Origin: Candidatus Latescibacterota bacterium
GTDB lineage: Bacteria > Latescibacterota > UBA2968 > UBA8231
NCBI GenBank assembly: GCA_022827165.1
Contig: JAJDTN010000044.1
Span: 1-14,843, forward strand
Length of the DNA stretch: 14,843 nt
Direction: 5' to 3'
Under the pieces are notes generated by a model. It searched no databases, was not told the DNA's origin, and was given only the letters and a program-made list of their open reading frames with translations. Of this stretch, positions 8,000-14,843 are shown one piece after another (position 1 is the first letter of the stretch; every line of letters begins with the position of its first letter). The translations under genes and the position numbers were made by a program.

Positions 8000-10900
8000 G
8001 GTCTCGGGCCTTCGCCAGCCGCTCCTGCTCGTCCGTGGCGCGCAGGAAGGTCTCGATGGTCAGCCCCTTGCCGACCTTGAACTCCAGCTCGGACGACGAC
8101 TTCTGCACCAGCCGCCGCAGGTCGGCGGGGGGGACCTGCCGGGTCTCGGGGAAGACCATCCGGAACCGGGACTTCTCCAGCTGCACCGCCTCCAGCCCCA
8201 GCTGCCGCGCCATGACCTTGATCTCCATGATGTGGAGCAGCGACGCCGCCTGCCACGGGAGGCGGCCGAAGCGGTCCTCCAGCTCCTCGCGCACGGCCAG
8301 GAGGTCGACGATGCGCGCCGCCCCGGCCAGGCGCTGGTAGAACTCCATCTTGAGGTCGGTGTCGGGCACGTAGTCGTCGGGCAGGTAGGCGGTGACGGCG
8401 ATCTTGATGTCGGGATCGGCGGCGTGCTCCACCCGCTCGCCCTTCAGCTCCCGCACCGCCTCGTCGAGGAGCCGGGTGTAGAGGTCGAAGCCGACGGCGG
8501 TGATGAACCCGTGCTGCTGCGCCCCCAGGAGGTTGCCGGCGCCGCGGATCTCCATGTCGCGCATGGCGATGTTGAAGCCCGAGCCGAGGTCGGCGAACTC
8601 CTCCACGGCGCGCAGGCGCAGGCGCGACTTGCGGGTCAGCCGCTTGCCCTTGGGCACCAGCAGGTAGGCGAAGGCGCGCTCCTTCGAGCGCCCCACGCGG
8701 CCGCGGATCTGGTAGAGCTGGGAGAGACCCAGCATGTCGGCGCGGTTGACCAGGATCGTGTTCACGGAAGGGATGTCGATGCCGGACTCGATGATCATGG
8801 TACTGACGAGGCAGTCGTACTTCCGTTCCAGGAAGTCGAACATGATCTTCTCGAGCTGGCGCGCCGGCATCTGGCCGTGGGCCACGGCGAAGCGCACCTG
8901 GGGCAGCAGCTCGGACAGGAACCGCGCCAGGCCGTGGATCGACTGCACGCGGTTGTGGACGAAGTAGACCTGCCCTCCGCGTTCGACCTCGCGCTCGATG
9001 GCCGCGGCGATGCGGCCCTCGTCGAAGGTGATGATCTCGGTGTGGATCGGCAGCCGGTCCTGGGGCGGGGTGTTGATCACCGACATGTCGCGGGCCCCCA
9101 TGAGGGACATGTGCAGGGTCCGCGGGATCGGCGTCGCCGTGAGGGTGATGACGTCGACCTGTCGCTTGAGCTGCTTCAGGCGCTCCTTGTGGCGCACGCC
9201 GAAGCGCTGCTCCTCGTCGACCACCAGCAGGCCCAGGTCGCGGAAGCGGATGTCGCGGCCCAGGAGGCGGTGGGTGCCGATGAGGATATCCACCTTGCCC
9301 GCCTTCACGTCCTCCACCACCTGCTTCTGCTCCCGCGCCGTGCGGAACCGGGAGAGGACCTCCACCCTCACCGGGAAGGGCTCCATGCGCTCGGAGAACA
9401 CCTGCAGGTGCTGCTGCGCCAGGATCGTCGTCGGCACCAGCACCGCCACCTGCTTGTGGTCGCACACGGCCTTGAAGGAGGCGCGCACCGCCACCTCCGT
9501 CTTGCCGTAGCCCACGTCGCCGCAGACCAGGCGGTCCATGGGGTGGGGCGCCTCCATGTCGTGCTTCACCTCCTCCACGGTGCGCAGCTGGTCCGGCGTC
9601 TCGGTGAAGGGGAAGGAGGCCTCCAGCTCGCGCACCATCGGCGAGTCCCCGGAGAACCCGACCCCCGGCAGGGACTTGCGCTCGGCGTAGAGCTGGATCA
9701 GCTCGGCGGCGGCCTTGAAGATCTCCTCCCGGGTGCGCTCCTTGAGCTTCTCCCAGGCCCCCGAGCCGAGCTTGCTGAGCAGTGGCGGGCTGCCGTCGGC
9801 GCTGGCGTAGCGCCGCAGCCGGTCGAGCTGTTCCACGGGCACGAAGAGCTTGTCCCGGCCCTGGTACGTGACCTCCAGGCAGTCGTGGTCGCGGTTGGTG
9901 ATCGTCAGCCGCCGCAGGCCCAGGTAGCGGCCGATGCCGTGGTCGACGTGGACCACGAAGTCGCCAACGCCCAGGGCGTCGAAGGAGGAGATCGGCTTGG
10001 CCGCCTTGAAGCGCCGGTAGCGGTGGCGGCTCTTGTTGCGCGAGAAGATCTCGTGGTCGTTGAGGACCGCCACGCCGGCCTCGGGGAAGACGAAGCCGCG
10101 GCTCAGGCTGCCGAGGCCGAAGACGATGTCGTCGCCCCACTCGGCGAAGATCTCCTGCAGGCGGCTCGACTGGCCCCGGGTCTCGCTGAGGATGTGGACG
10201 GCGTAGTTCTGGCGGCCGAGGCGGGCGATCTCCTGGCGGAGGACGTTCAGGTCGCCCTGGACGATACGCGGCTCCGAGGCTCCGAAGCGGACGGCCTCCC
10301 CGCCCTCGCCGACGGGAGCGGTTCGGACCCGCGGGTGGCGCGCCACCCGCCCGTGGAGCCAGGAGGTCTCGCGCACCAGGCGCTCCGGCGGCAGGTGGGT
10401 GCCGCGGCCGGCGTGGCGCTCGTAGTCGCGCCGCGAGGGGGCCTGCTGCTTCTCCACGTCGGCGTCGATGTCGTCGGTCTCGTCGGCCCAGACCACGGCA
10501 TCGGCGGGAAGGTACTCGAAGAGGCCGTCGCCCGGGCCGTAGAGCACGCCCATCACCGCCTCGATGCCCTCCAGTGTGGCGGTGCCGAGCTCGAGCGGGT
10601 CCTTGACCTCGATGAGATCGACGCCGGTCTCCTCCTCGGCCTTCTCGAGGTTGGGCACGAAATCGTCGAAGAAGGGCCGGTGCAGGACGACCTCGCACAC
10701 CGGCAGCACCACCGCCTCGGGGCAGGCGTCGAGGGAGCGCTGCGTGCCCACGTCGAAGGTGCGGATCGACTCGATCTCGTCGTCGAAGAACTCCAGGCGC
10801 AGCGGGTGCTCGACGCCGGGGGGATAGATGTCGAGGATACCCCCGCGGGAGCTGAACTGCCCCAGGCCGTCGATGATCGGCACGCGCTCGAAGCCGGCGT

Positions 10901-11390
10901 CGACGAGATGGGAGACCAGGTCGTCGAGGGGCTGGACCTGGCCGCAGGCCAGGCGCAGGGTGGCGCGCTCCAGGACGGCGGCCGGGATCAGCGGCGACAG
11001 CAGGGCCGCCGCGGGGGCGACGACGATCGTCGGGGAGCCGTCCGCCAGCCGCGCCGCCGCCTCGATGCGCAGGGCCGAGACCTCCATGTCGGGGGAGCGC
11101 CCGTCGTAGAGATCGATGTCCCACATGGGGAAGTAGCGGACCACCTCCGCGCCGGCCACCGCCGTCAGGTCGTCGCGCCAGGCCTCGGCCCGGCTCTCGT
11201 CGGCGGCCACCACCAGGATCGACCGCCCCAGCTCGCGCTGGGCCGCCGTCAGCAGGAAGGCGCCGAGGCTCGCCGGCAGTCCGTGGACCCGCACTTCCCG
11301 CCCGCCGGCGAGCCGGTCGAGGACCTGCCGCACGGGGGCGGACTGGGCGGTCGTTCGGGCGACGGGATCGAGGGCGGGCGCAACGGCCAT
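7980..11390 (-). CDS. mfd: Transcription-repair coupling factor Mfd
   Basis: ATP-driven translocase that pushes stalled RNA polymerase off damaged DNA and recruits UvrA. 1136 residues, normal length. The N-terminal UvrB-like region (about 1-350) includes GGILDIYPPG near 183. The RNA-polymerase interaction domain (about 470-530) carries VGDFVVHVDHGIGRY and YQGRDKLFVPVEQLDRL. Helicase motifs follow: Q-motif-like TPDQ near 598, Walker A GDVGYGKT (624-631), DEEQ (725-728) and TATPIPRTL (751-759). Then come the translocation region with SGIDIPSVNT and QIRGRVGRS, and the C-terminal D7 domain after GAGNLLG. No key residue looks missing. The ATG at 11390 is the first of the family-like N-terminus; no strong Shine-Dalgarno. 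First gene of the minus operon. Confidence 0.98.
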   Translation of the reverse strand: MAVAPALDPVARTTAQSAPVRQVLDRLAGGREVRVHGLPASLGAFLLTAAQRELGRSILVVAADESRAEAWRDDLTAVAGAEVVRYFPMWDIDLYDGRSPDMEVSALRIEAAARLADGSPTIVVAPAAALLSPLIPAAVLERATLRLACGQVQPLDDLVSHLVDAGFERVPIIDGLGQFSSRGGILDIYPPGVEHPLRLEFFDDEIESIRTFDVGTQRSLDACPEAVVLPVCEVVLHRPFFDDFVPNLEKAEEETGVDLIEVKDPLELGTATLEGIEAVMGVLYGPGDGLFEYLPADAVVWADETDDIDADVEKQQAPSRRDYERHAGRGTHLPPERLVRETSWLHGRVARHPRVRTAPVGEGGEAVRFGASEPRIVQGDLNVLRQEIARLGRQNYAVHILSETRGQSSRLQEIFAEWGDDIVFGLGSLSRGFVFPEAGVAVLNDHEIFSRNKSRHRYRRFKAAKPISSFDALGVGDFVVHVDHGIGRYLGLRRLTITNRDHDCLEVTYQGRDKLFVPVEQLDRLRRYASADGSPPLLSKLGSGAWEKLKERTREEIFKAAAELIQLYAERKSLPGVGFSGDSPMVRELEASFPFTETPDQLRTVEEVKHDMEAPHPMDRLVCGDVGYGKTEVAVRASFKAVCDHKQVAVLVPTTILAQQHLQVFSERMEPFPVRVEVLSRFRTAREQKQVVEDVKAGKVDILIGTHRLLGRDIRFRDLGLLVVDEEQRFGVRHKERLKQLKRQVDVITLTATPIPRTLHMSLMGARDMSVINTPPQDRLPIHTEIITFDEGRIAAAIEREVERGGQVYFVHNRVQSIHGLARFLSELLPQVRFAVAHGQMPARQLEKIMFDFLERKYDCLVSTMIIESGIDIPSVNTILVNRADMLGLSQLYQIRGRVGRSKERAFAYLLVPKGKRLTRKSRLRLRAVEEFADLGSGFNIAMRDMEIRGAGNLLGAQQHGFITAVGFDLYTRLLDEAVRELKGERVEHAADPDIKIAVTAYLPDDYVPDTDLKMEFYQRLAGAARIVDLLAVREELEDRFGRLPWQAASLLHIMEIKVMARQLGLEAVQLEKSRFRMVFPETRQVPPADLRRLVQKSSSELEFKVGKGLTIETFLRATDEQERLAKARDLVEQLV

Positions 11391-11419
11391 GTCGACGGCA
11401 AGGCCCTTGGAAAAGCCTG

Positions 11420-11447
11420 TATGTAACTGGAAATGAAGACGTTGCAG
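11420..11447 (-). promoter_or_regulatory. Weak promoter candidate for the mfd operon
   Basis: On the minus strand CTGCAA (442-447 of the 11,000s) and TACATA (11420-11425) are 16 bases apart, about 30 bases before the mfd ATG. The -10 match is poor (three of six), so this is only the least bad candidate in the divergent gap. Confidence 0.2.
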
Positions 11448-11489
11448 CGGCTTGGAGAGCTGCTTGCCGCGGCGGCGGCAGGAAAGGCG

Positions 11490-11495
11490 TAAAAT
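11490..11495 (+). promoter_or_regulatory. -10-like element upstream of the yfbR-like gene
   Basis: TAAAAT matches the -10 consensus at five of six positions and lies about 35 bases before the ribosome site at 11529-11536. No good -35 sits at 16-18 bases; a TTGCCG at 11464-11469 is 20 bases away, which is too far. The rest of the 11391-11544 gap shows no gene. Confidence 0.35.
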
Positions 11496-11528
11496 AACCG
11501 GGCCCCGCCGAGACTGTCAACGCGCGGG

Positions 11529-11536
11529 AAAGGAGA
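11529..11536 (+). promoter_or_regulatory. Ribosome binding site that fixes a TTG start
   Basis: AAAGGAGA, eight bases before TTG at 11545. It decides the start of the yfbR-like gene in favour of this TTG over the upstream in-frame ATG at 11452. Confidence 0.75.
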
Positions 11537-11544
11537 CGAGCCGC

Positions 11545-12129
11545 TTGCCGGAGACCAGCCACTTCTTCGCCTACCTGGCGCGCATGAAGTACATCGCCCG
11601 CTGGGGGGTCATGCGCAACACGCGGACCGAGAACATACAGGAGCACAGCCTGCAGGCGGCGATGATCGCCCACGGCCTGGCGCTGATCTCACGGGAGGTC
11701 TTCGGCCGGCCCGTCGACCCGGAGAGGGTGATGGCCCTGGCCGTCTTCCACGAGGTGAGCGAGGTGATCACCGGCGACCTGCCGAGCCCGATCAAGCACC
11801 ACGACCCGGCCCTGCGCTCGGCCTACGGACGCATCGAGGACGCGGCGAGACACCGCCTCTTCGAGATGCTGCCCGAAGAGCTGCGCGGCGCCTACCGCCC
11901 GCTGATCATGGCCGATGGGGAAGACGGGCCGGCCAGGCTGGTGAAGGCCGCCGACAAGCTCTGCGCCTACCTCAAGTGCCTGGAGGAGGAGAACAGCGGC
12001 AACCAGGAGTTCGCCCGCGCCAGGGCCACCCTCGAAGCCGAGATCGAGGCCCTCGACCTGCCCGAGGTGGCCTGGTTCATGGAGCGCTTCGTGCCCGCCT
12101 TCTCCCTGACCCTGGACGAGCTGTCGTGA
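11545..12129 (+). CDS. yfbR: HD-domain 5'-deoxynucleotidase, YfbR-like
   Basis: YfbR removes the phosphate from deoxyribonucleoside 5'-monophosphates, a cytosolic step in nucleotide salvage and dTMP supply. From the TTG start the protein has 194 residues, against about 199 in E. coli. SHFFAYLARMKYIARWGVMRNTRTENIQEHSLQ, split here as a description rather than a motif, aligns almost residue by residue with the E. coli N-terminus. Further markers are ITGDLPSPIK (76-84), the metal Asp of KAADKLCAYLKC (Asp137) and the ending MERFVPAF. One key position differs: the HD dyad reads His69-Glu70. The TTG start is chosen because MPETSHFF matches the family start and AAAGGAGA lies eight bases upstream; the longer in-frame start at 11452 adds an unrelated basic stretch. 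The stop overlaps the next ATG (TGATG). Confidence 0.93.
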   Translation: MPETSHFFAYLARMKYIARWGVMRNTRTENIQEHSLQAAMIAHGLALISREVFGRPVDPERVMALAVFHEVSEVITGDLPSPIKHHDPALRSAYGRIEDAARHRLFEMLPEELRGAYRPLIMADGEDGPARLVKAADKLCAYLKCLEEENSGNQEFARARATLEAEIEALDLPEVAWFMERFVPAFSLTLDELS

Positions 12130-12881
12130 TGGACGAACGACTGACCGATCTCGGCCTCGAGCCGGCCGAGCTGAGCCCGGAGCAGAAGACCCGGCTCGAC
12201 GAGGACGGCTTCCTGATCCTCGAGGGCATCACCGGCGCCGCCTGGCTCGAGGAACTGCGGCAGGCTTTCGAAGCTGTCTTCGAAGGCGAGGGCGACGAAG
12301 CCGGCAAGGAGGTGGCCCAGGTCGAAGGAGTGCGCCGGCTGGCCGACCTCGTCAACAAGGGCGAGGTCTTCGACGGCGTCTACCTGCATCCGGCCCTTCT
12401 GGCCGCCGTGTGGCACGTGCTTCGGCGGCCCTTCAAGCTGCACTCCCTCAACGGCCACGACCCCCTGCCCGGCCACGGCCAGCAGGAGCTGCACGCCGAC
12501 TGGGGCGGCGAGCGCGCCCCCGGCCGGTATCACGTGGTCAACTCCATGTGGATCCTCGACGACATGAGCGCCGACAATGGCGCCACCCGCATCGTGCCGG
12601 GCAGCCACCGGTTCCCCGGCCGTGTGGGGGAGGAGGTCGCCGACCGTCTGGCGCCCCATCCCGGCGAGGTCTGCCTGGAGGCCCCGGCCGGGTCGGTGGG
12701 CGTCTTCAACGGCAGCGCCTGGCACGGCTGCACCCGCAACCGCTCCGGGGCGCAGAGGCGGCTCCTGCACTGCGCCTTCATCGCCCGCGAGCACCGGCAG
12801 CAGACCGACCAGCGGGAGTACCTGAGGCCGGAGACGGACCGGCGGCTGACGCCGCTGGCGCGTTATGTGCTGGACGTGTGA
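12129..12881 (+). CDS. PhyH-family Fe(II)/2-oxoglutarate oxygenase
   Basis: Phytanoyl-CoA-dioxygenase-like enzyme expected to hydroxylate or otherwise oxidise a small molecule using O2, Fe(II) and 2-oxoglutarate. 250 residues. The fold markers are DEDGFLILEG (24-33), the iron motif LHADW giving His122 and Asp124, NGATRIVPGSHR (150-161), and the distal WHG with His199. An Arg within TRNRSGAQRR (202-211) is placed to bind 2-oxoglutarate. No substrate can be assigned; PhyH genes are numerous and varied in many environmental bacteria. The ATG at 12129 shares its A with the TGA of the yfbR-like gene, so translation is coupled; a GTG one codon earlier is an equally possible start. No strong Shine-Dalgarno is present, in keeping with coupling. 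Confidence 0.92.
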   Translation: MDERLTDLGLEPAELSPEQKTRLDEDGFLILEGITGAAWLEELRQAFEAVFEGEGDEAGKEVAQVEGVRRLADLVNKGEVFDGVYLHPALLAAVWHVLRRPFKLHSLNGHDPLPGHGQQELHADWGGERAPGRYHVVNSMWILDDMSADNGATRIVPGSHRFPGRVGEEVADRLAPHPGEVCLEAPAGSVGVFNGSAWHGCTRNRSGAQRRLLHCAFIAREHRQQTDQREYLRPETDRRLTPLARYVLDV

Positions 12882-12897
12882 GAGTGGACGATCACCC

Positions 12898-12903
12898 GGA
12901 GGG
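12898..12903 (+). promoter_or_regulatory. Ribosome binding site of the VOC-fold gene
   Basis: GGAGGG, four bases before the ATG at 12908. The spacing is slightly short but the match is strong, so this gene can be translated independently of the preceding one. Confidence 0.7.
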
Positions 12904-12907
12904 CCCA

Positions 12908-13294
12908 ATGCGCTTCACTGGAATCTGCATCGTCTCGAAGGACGTCCGCCGACTTGCCGAGTTCTACATCGAGGTCGTCGGCGTCGAGGGGAGTGTCAAC
13001 AGCACCTTCGTCGGTCTCTCCACCAAGGGCGCCTCCCTCTCGATCTTCTCGGAGGAGGAGATGGAGCACATGGCAGCCGGGAGCATGGAGGGCGCGGGGC
13101 GCGGCGGCTACACGATCGAGTTCGAGGTCGCCGACGTGGACCGGCAGTTCGGCCGGCTTCAGGCGATGCGGGTGCCGATCGTGAAGCCACCCACCACCCA
13201 GCCGTGGGGCCGGCGGTCCGTCTGGTTCCGCGATCCCGACGGCAACATCGTCAACTTCCATGCCAGTGTTGCGCCTCTAGGGGACGCCGGCTGA
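12908..13294 (+). CDS. VOC-superfamily (glyoxalase/bleomycin-resistance-like) protein
   Basis: A 128-residue single-chain protein with the two beta-alpha-beta-beta-beta units of the vicinal-oxygen-chelate fold. It opens with RFTGICIVSKDVRRLAEFYIEVVG, the usual first strand and helix. EFEVADVDRQFGRL (71-84) starts the second unit and FRDPDGNIVNF (107-117) is the classic last-strand signature. Members include glyoxalases, dioxygenases and antibiotic-binding proteins, and the function cannot be narrowed. Metal ligands are uncertain: position 5 is Gly where many glyoxalases have His, while a Glu is available near 71. It begins 26 bases after the PhyH stop with its own Shine-Dalgarno, probably the last gene of the yfbR-phyH unit. 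Confidence 0.88.
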   Translation: MRFTGICIVSKDVRRLAEFYIEVVGVEGSVNSTFVGLSTKGASLSIFSEEEMEHMAAGSMEGAGRGGYTIEFEVADVDRQFGRLQAMRVPIVKPPTTQPWGRRSVWFRDPDGNIVNFHASVAPLGDAG

Positions 13295-13307
13295 AGGCCG
13301 GCTGTCC
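13282..13307. terminator. Hairpin at the end of the VOC gene
   Basis: GGAC-GCCGGC, loop TGAAG, GCCGGC, one bulged T, GTCC. The loop contains the VOC stop codon. No T-run follows, so it is at best a non-canonical terminator for the plus-strand genes. Confidence 0.35.
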
Positions 13308-13318
13308 GGCAGGAGTCC

Positions 13319-13343
13319 GGAGCGCGGCCTCAGGCCTTGCTCC
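13319..13343. terminator. Second hairpin between convergent genes
   Basis: GGAGC, two bases, GGCC-TCA-GGCC, two bases, GCTCC. It lies 6 bases beyond the stop of the minus-strand exoprotein gene and could end transcription from either side. No strong T-run on either strand. Confidence 0.35.
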
Positions 13344-13349
13344 TTCTGG

Positions 13350-14843
13350 TCAGCGTAGCAGCGTCATCTTCCGTGTGTATGTCTCCCTTGGCGTCACGAG
13401 CCGATAGACATAGACACCGCTGGCCAGGGGACGGCCCTGCTGATCGCGGCCGTCCCACTGGAGTCGGTGGATACCGGCCCCATGGAATCCCTGACTCAGG
13501 ACAGCTACCCTCTGTCCCGTGAGGGCATAGACCTCCAGATGGGCTGGTCCGGACTTCATCACGAACCAGGAGATCACGGTCTGGCCGTTGAAGGGGTTGG
13601 GCGTGTTCTGATGCAGTTGGGGGCTATCGGGCAGGCCGAGCGAGTCATGGGCCCAGGCGATCAGCTTGGTCCGCTCTTCCTCGCCGAAGTGCTCCGCGAA
13701 GAGGAAGAAGTCCGCAAAGTCCACCGAGCCGTCGCTGTCCAGATCGAAGCGGGGGTCGTTGCTGCCGAAGTGCTCCGCGAAAAGGAAAAAGTCGCTGAGT
13801 CCGACGTGGCCGTCCTGATCGAAGTCAGGAGACGCCTTCGTGGTCGCCGTGAATACGACAGGCTCCAAGCCTGTCACTGTGGCTTCGACCGTATTGGGTC
13901 CCGGGTCCTGGCCCAACGTCAGGGTGGCCGAAGCCCGTCCATTCGTATCGGTGGTGGCCGTGGCGGTGGACAGAGTGCCATCGCCGGCGGTAATCGTGAA
14001 GGCAACCTCTGCACCCGCGTAGGGATCTCCATGCTGATCCAGCACGGAGACGACGAAGGGCTCCGCCAACGCCATGCCCATGTCGGCCTCCTGCTCGTCG
14101 CCAGACTGGATCGACACCAACTCCGGGCTGAGGACCGTCCAATGCGATACGTCCCAGAATTCCACCGTGCGGGCATCCGACGAGATGAGCGTGCCTCCAT
14201 CGTTCAGGAAAGCCAGGGAGTGGACACTGTAGGCATGGAACAGCGTGAGGACTTCCTCGCCTGTCCTCCAATCGACAAGTCCAATCGTATCGTCTCCCTG
14301 GGCCACCGCCAGGAAATCTCCGCTAGGGGAGATGGCCACTGTCGAAACCCCATTGGGAGGATGGATGACCTCGGAAGACTCGGTCTCCAGATTCCAGACT
14401 CGAACGGTTCCATCAGCCGCGCCTGAAACCAGGACGCTCCCATCTCGGGAGAAGGCGATGTCACTGATATGCTCTCTGTGCCCGGAGAGAGTCCGAATCT
14501 CCTTCGTATCAAGATTCATCAGCTTGACGGTATTCGCATCGGGACCGCCACCACTGCTCAGCGCCGCAGCAAGGGTGCTGCCATCCGGAGAGAAGGCGAC
14601 AGCGAGGACGTATCCGGTGGCCCACGAATAGGATGCGCTCGTACCGGTGCTCAAATCCCATGTCTTTAGGACACCCCTGTCGGAATCTCCGAAACCAGCC
14701 GCCAGCATGGAGCCATCCGGAGAGAAGGCCACGGACGTAACGACAAGATCCGGACCCTCCGGAAGATCGCTCAACAAGACCTCCAATGTGCCTGTACTCA
14801 GACCCCGGAGATTGACCGCTCCTCCATGCAACCCGACTGCCAG
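13350..14843 (-). CDS. Secreted multidomain protein: WD40-type repeats, Ig-like domain, dockerin-like repeats, C-terminal sorting-type domain (N-terminus outside window)
   Basis: 497 residues are visible; the frame stays open to the window edge, so the start lies to the right. Residues 1-235 are WD40-type blades with FSPDGS-, FSRDGS-, VRVWNL- and VEFWDV-like strands, read as a beta-propeller. Residues about 250-335 resemble a bacterial Ig-like (Big_1/invasin) domain with VLDQHGDPYAGAEVAFTI and DTNGRASATL. Two EF-hand-like dockerin loops follow (340-360 and 367-387). Residues 410-497 form a FlgD-like/type IX-sorting-like domain with NTPNPFN, LEVYALTGQRVAVL, WDGRD, GVYVYRL and RKMTLL. The layout implies export and surface or extracellular placement; the ligand is unknown. 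Base composition is visibly lower in GC than the neighbours. The TTG at 14831 is not taken as a start because the propeller continues upstream of it. Confidence 0.9.
   Translation of the reverse strand: MAVGLHGGAVNLRGLSTGTLEVLLSDLPEGPDLVVTSVAFSPDGSMLAAGFGDSDRGVLKTWDLSTGTSASYSWATGYVLAVAFSPDGSTLAAALSSGGGPDANTVKLMNLDTKEIRTLSGHREHISDIAFSRDGSVLVSGAADGTVRVWNLETESSEVIHPPNGVSTVAISPSGDFLAVAQGDDTIGLVDWRTGEEVLTLFHAYSVHSLAFLNDGGTLISSDARTVEFWDVSHWTVLSPELVSIQSGDEQEADMGMALAEPFVVSVLDQHGDPYAGAEVAFTITAGDGTLSTATATTDTNGRASATLTLGQDPGPNTVEATVTGLEPVVFTATTKASPDFDQDGHVGLSDFFLFAEHFGSNDPRFDLDSDGSVDFADFFLFAEHFGEEERTKLIAWAHDSLGLPDSPQLHQNTPNPFNGQTVISWFVMKSGPAHLEVYALTGQRVAVLSQGFHGAGIHRLQWDGRDQQGRPLASGVYVYRLVTPRETYTRKMTLLR
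13683..13826 (-). repeat. Tandem dockerin-like EF-hand repeat in the exoprotein gene
   Basis: Two copies (13764-13826 and 13683-13745), 18 bases apart, encode DFDQDGHVGLSDFFLFAEHFG-type units, quoted here only as a pattern D-x-D-x-DG-x-V followed by DFFLFAEHFG. The last ten residues are identical in both copies and the DNA differs at only a few, mostly silent positions. Dockerin-type loops bind calcium and, in cellulosome systems, cohesins; here the role may be purely structural. Confidence 0.85.

Noticed and set aside
7884..11426. An 1180-codon open frame on the plus strand opposite mfd
   Set aside because: Antisense shadow of mfd with repetitive His/Leu/Val/Asp composition and no recognisable domain.
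5794..11673. A 1959-codon open frame on the minus strand running across surA, ppiC and mfd
   Set aside because: It is a different frame from the recognised genes, very rich in Arg, Gly, Pro and Ala, and has no family motif. Long stop-free shadows are expected at about 70 % GC.
14829..14831. TTG as the start of the exoprotein
   Set aside because: The frame stays open to the window edge and the upstream codons continue a propeller strand, so the gene is taken as cut by the window.

Overview
The window is about 70 % GC and densely coded, with overlapping genes and no rRNA, tRNA, CRISPR array or insertion sequence that I can see. The best lineage clue is the exoprotein at the right edge. It combines WD40-type repeats, a bacterial Ig-like domain, two dockerin-like calcium loops ending in DFFLFAEHFG, and a C-terminal FlgD/type IX-sorting-like domain. 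In GC-rich genomes this architecture is typical of the wider FCB assemblage (Latescibacterota, Krumholzibacteriota, Eisenbacteria and relatives). The periplasmic-type foldases suggest a Gram-negative envelope. The phylum is an inference.

Layout. (1) 1-635, minus: the N-terminal part of groEL, cut by the window edge, preceded by a clear CIRCE operator and with no groES in front of it. (2) 998-2852, plus: a 456-residue protein I do not recognise, followed one base later by moaC (molybdenum cofactor synthesis). (3) 2869-11390, minus: a tight seven-gene run read as mfd, a PpiC-type lipoprotein foldase, a SurA-type foldase, an RqcP-like S4 protein, a SAM methyltransferase, an NrnA-like DHH phosphoesterase, and an ornithine-type carbamoyltransferase. 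Junctions run from a 20-nt overlap to a 7-nt gap, so this is almost certainly one transcription unit. (4) 11545-13294, plus: a YfbR-like HD 5'-nucleotidase, a PhyH-family Fe(II)/2-oxoglutarate oxygenase coupled to it, and a small VOC-fold protein. (5) 13350-14843, minus: the multidomain exoprotein, N-terminus outside the window, visibly lower in GC than the rest.

How the genes fit together. The long minus operon mixes transcription-coupled repair (Mfd), envelope protein folding (two parvulins), ribosome quality control (S4 protein), small-RNA/pAp turnover (NrnA) and arginine metabolism. From memory, mfd lies near foldase genes in some Gram-negative lineages and near yabO/rqcP in Bacillus, so part of this order looks like old synteny. 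The groEL unit is under HrcA/CIRCE heat-shock control, although hrcA itself is not here.

I found no convincing wholly new system. The items most worth a second look are the unrecognised protein coupled to moaC, the carbamoyltransferase whose ornithine-loop SMG motif is replaced, the HD-to-HE change in the YfbR-like protein, and the exoprotein architecture.
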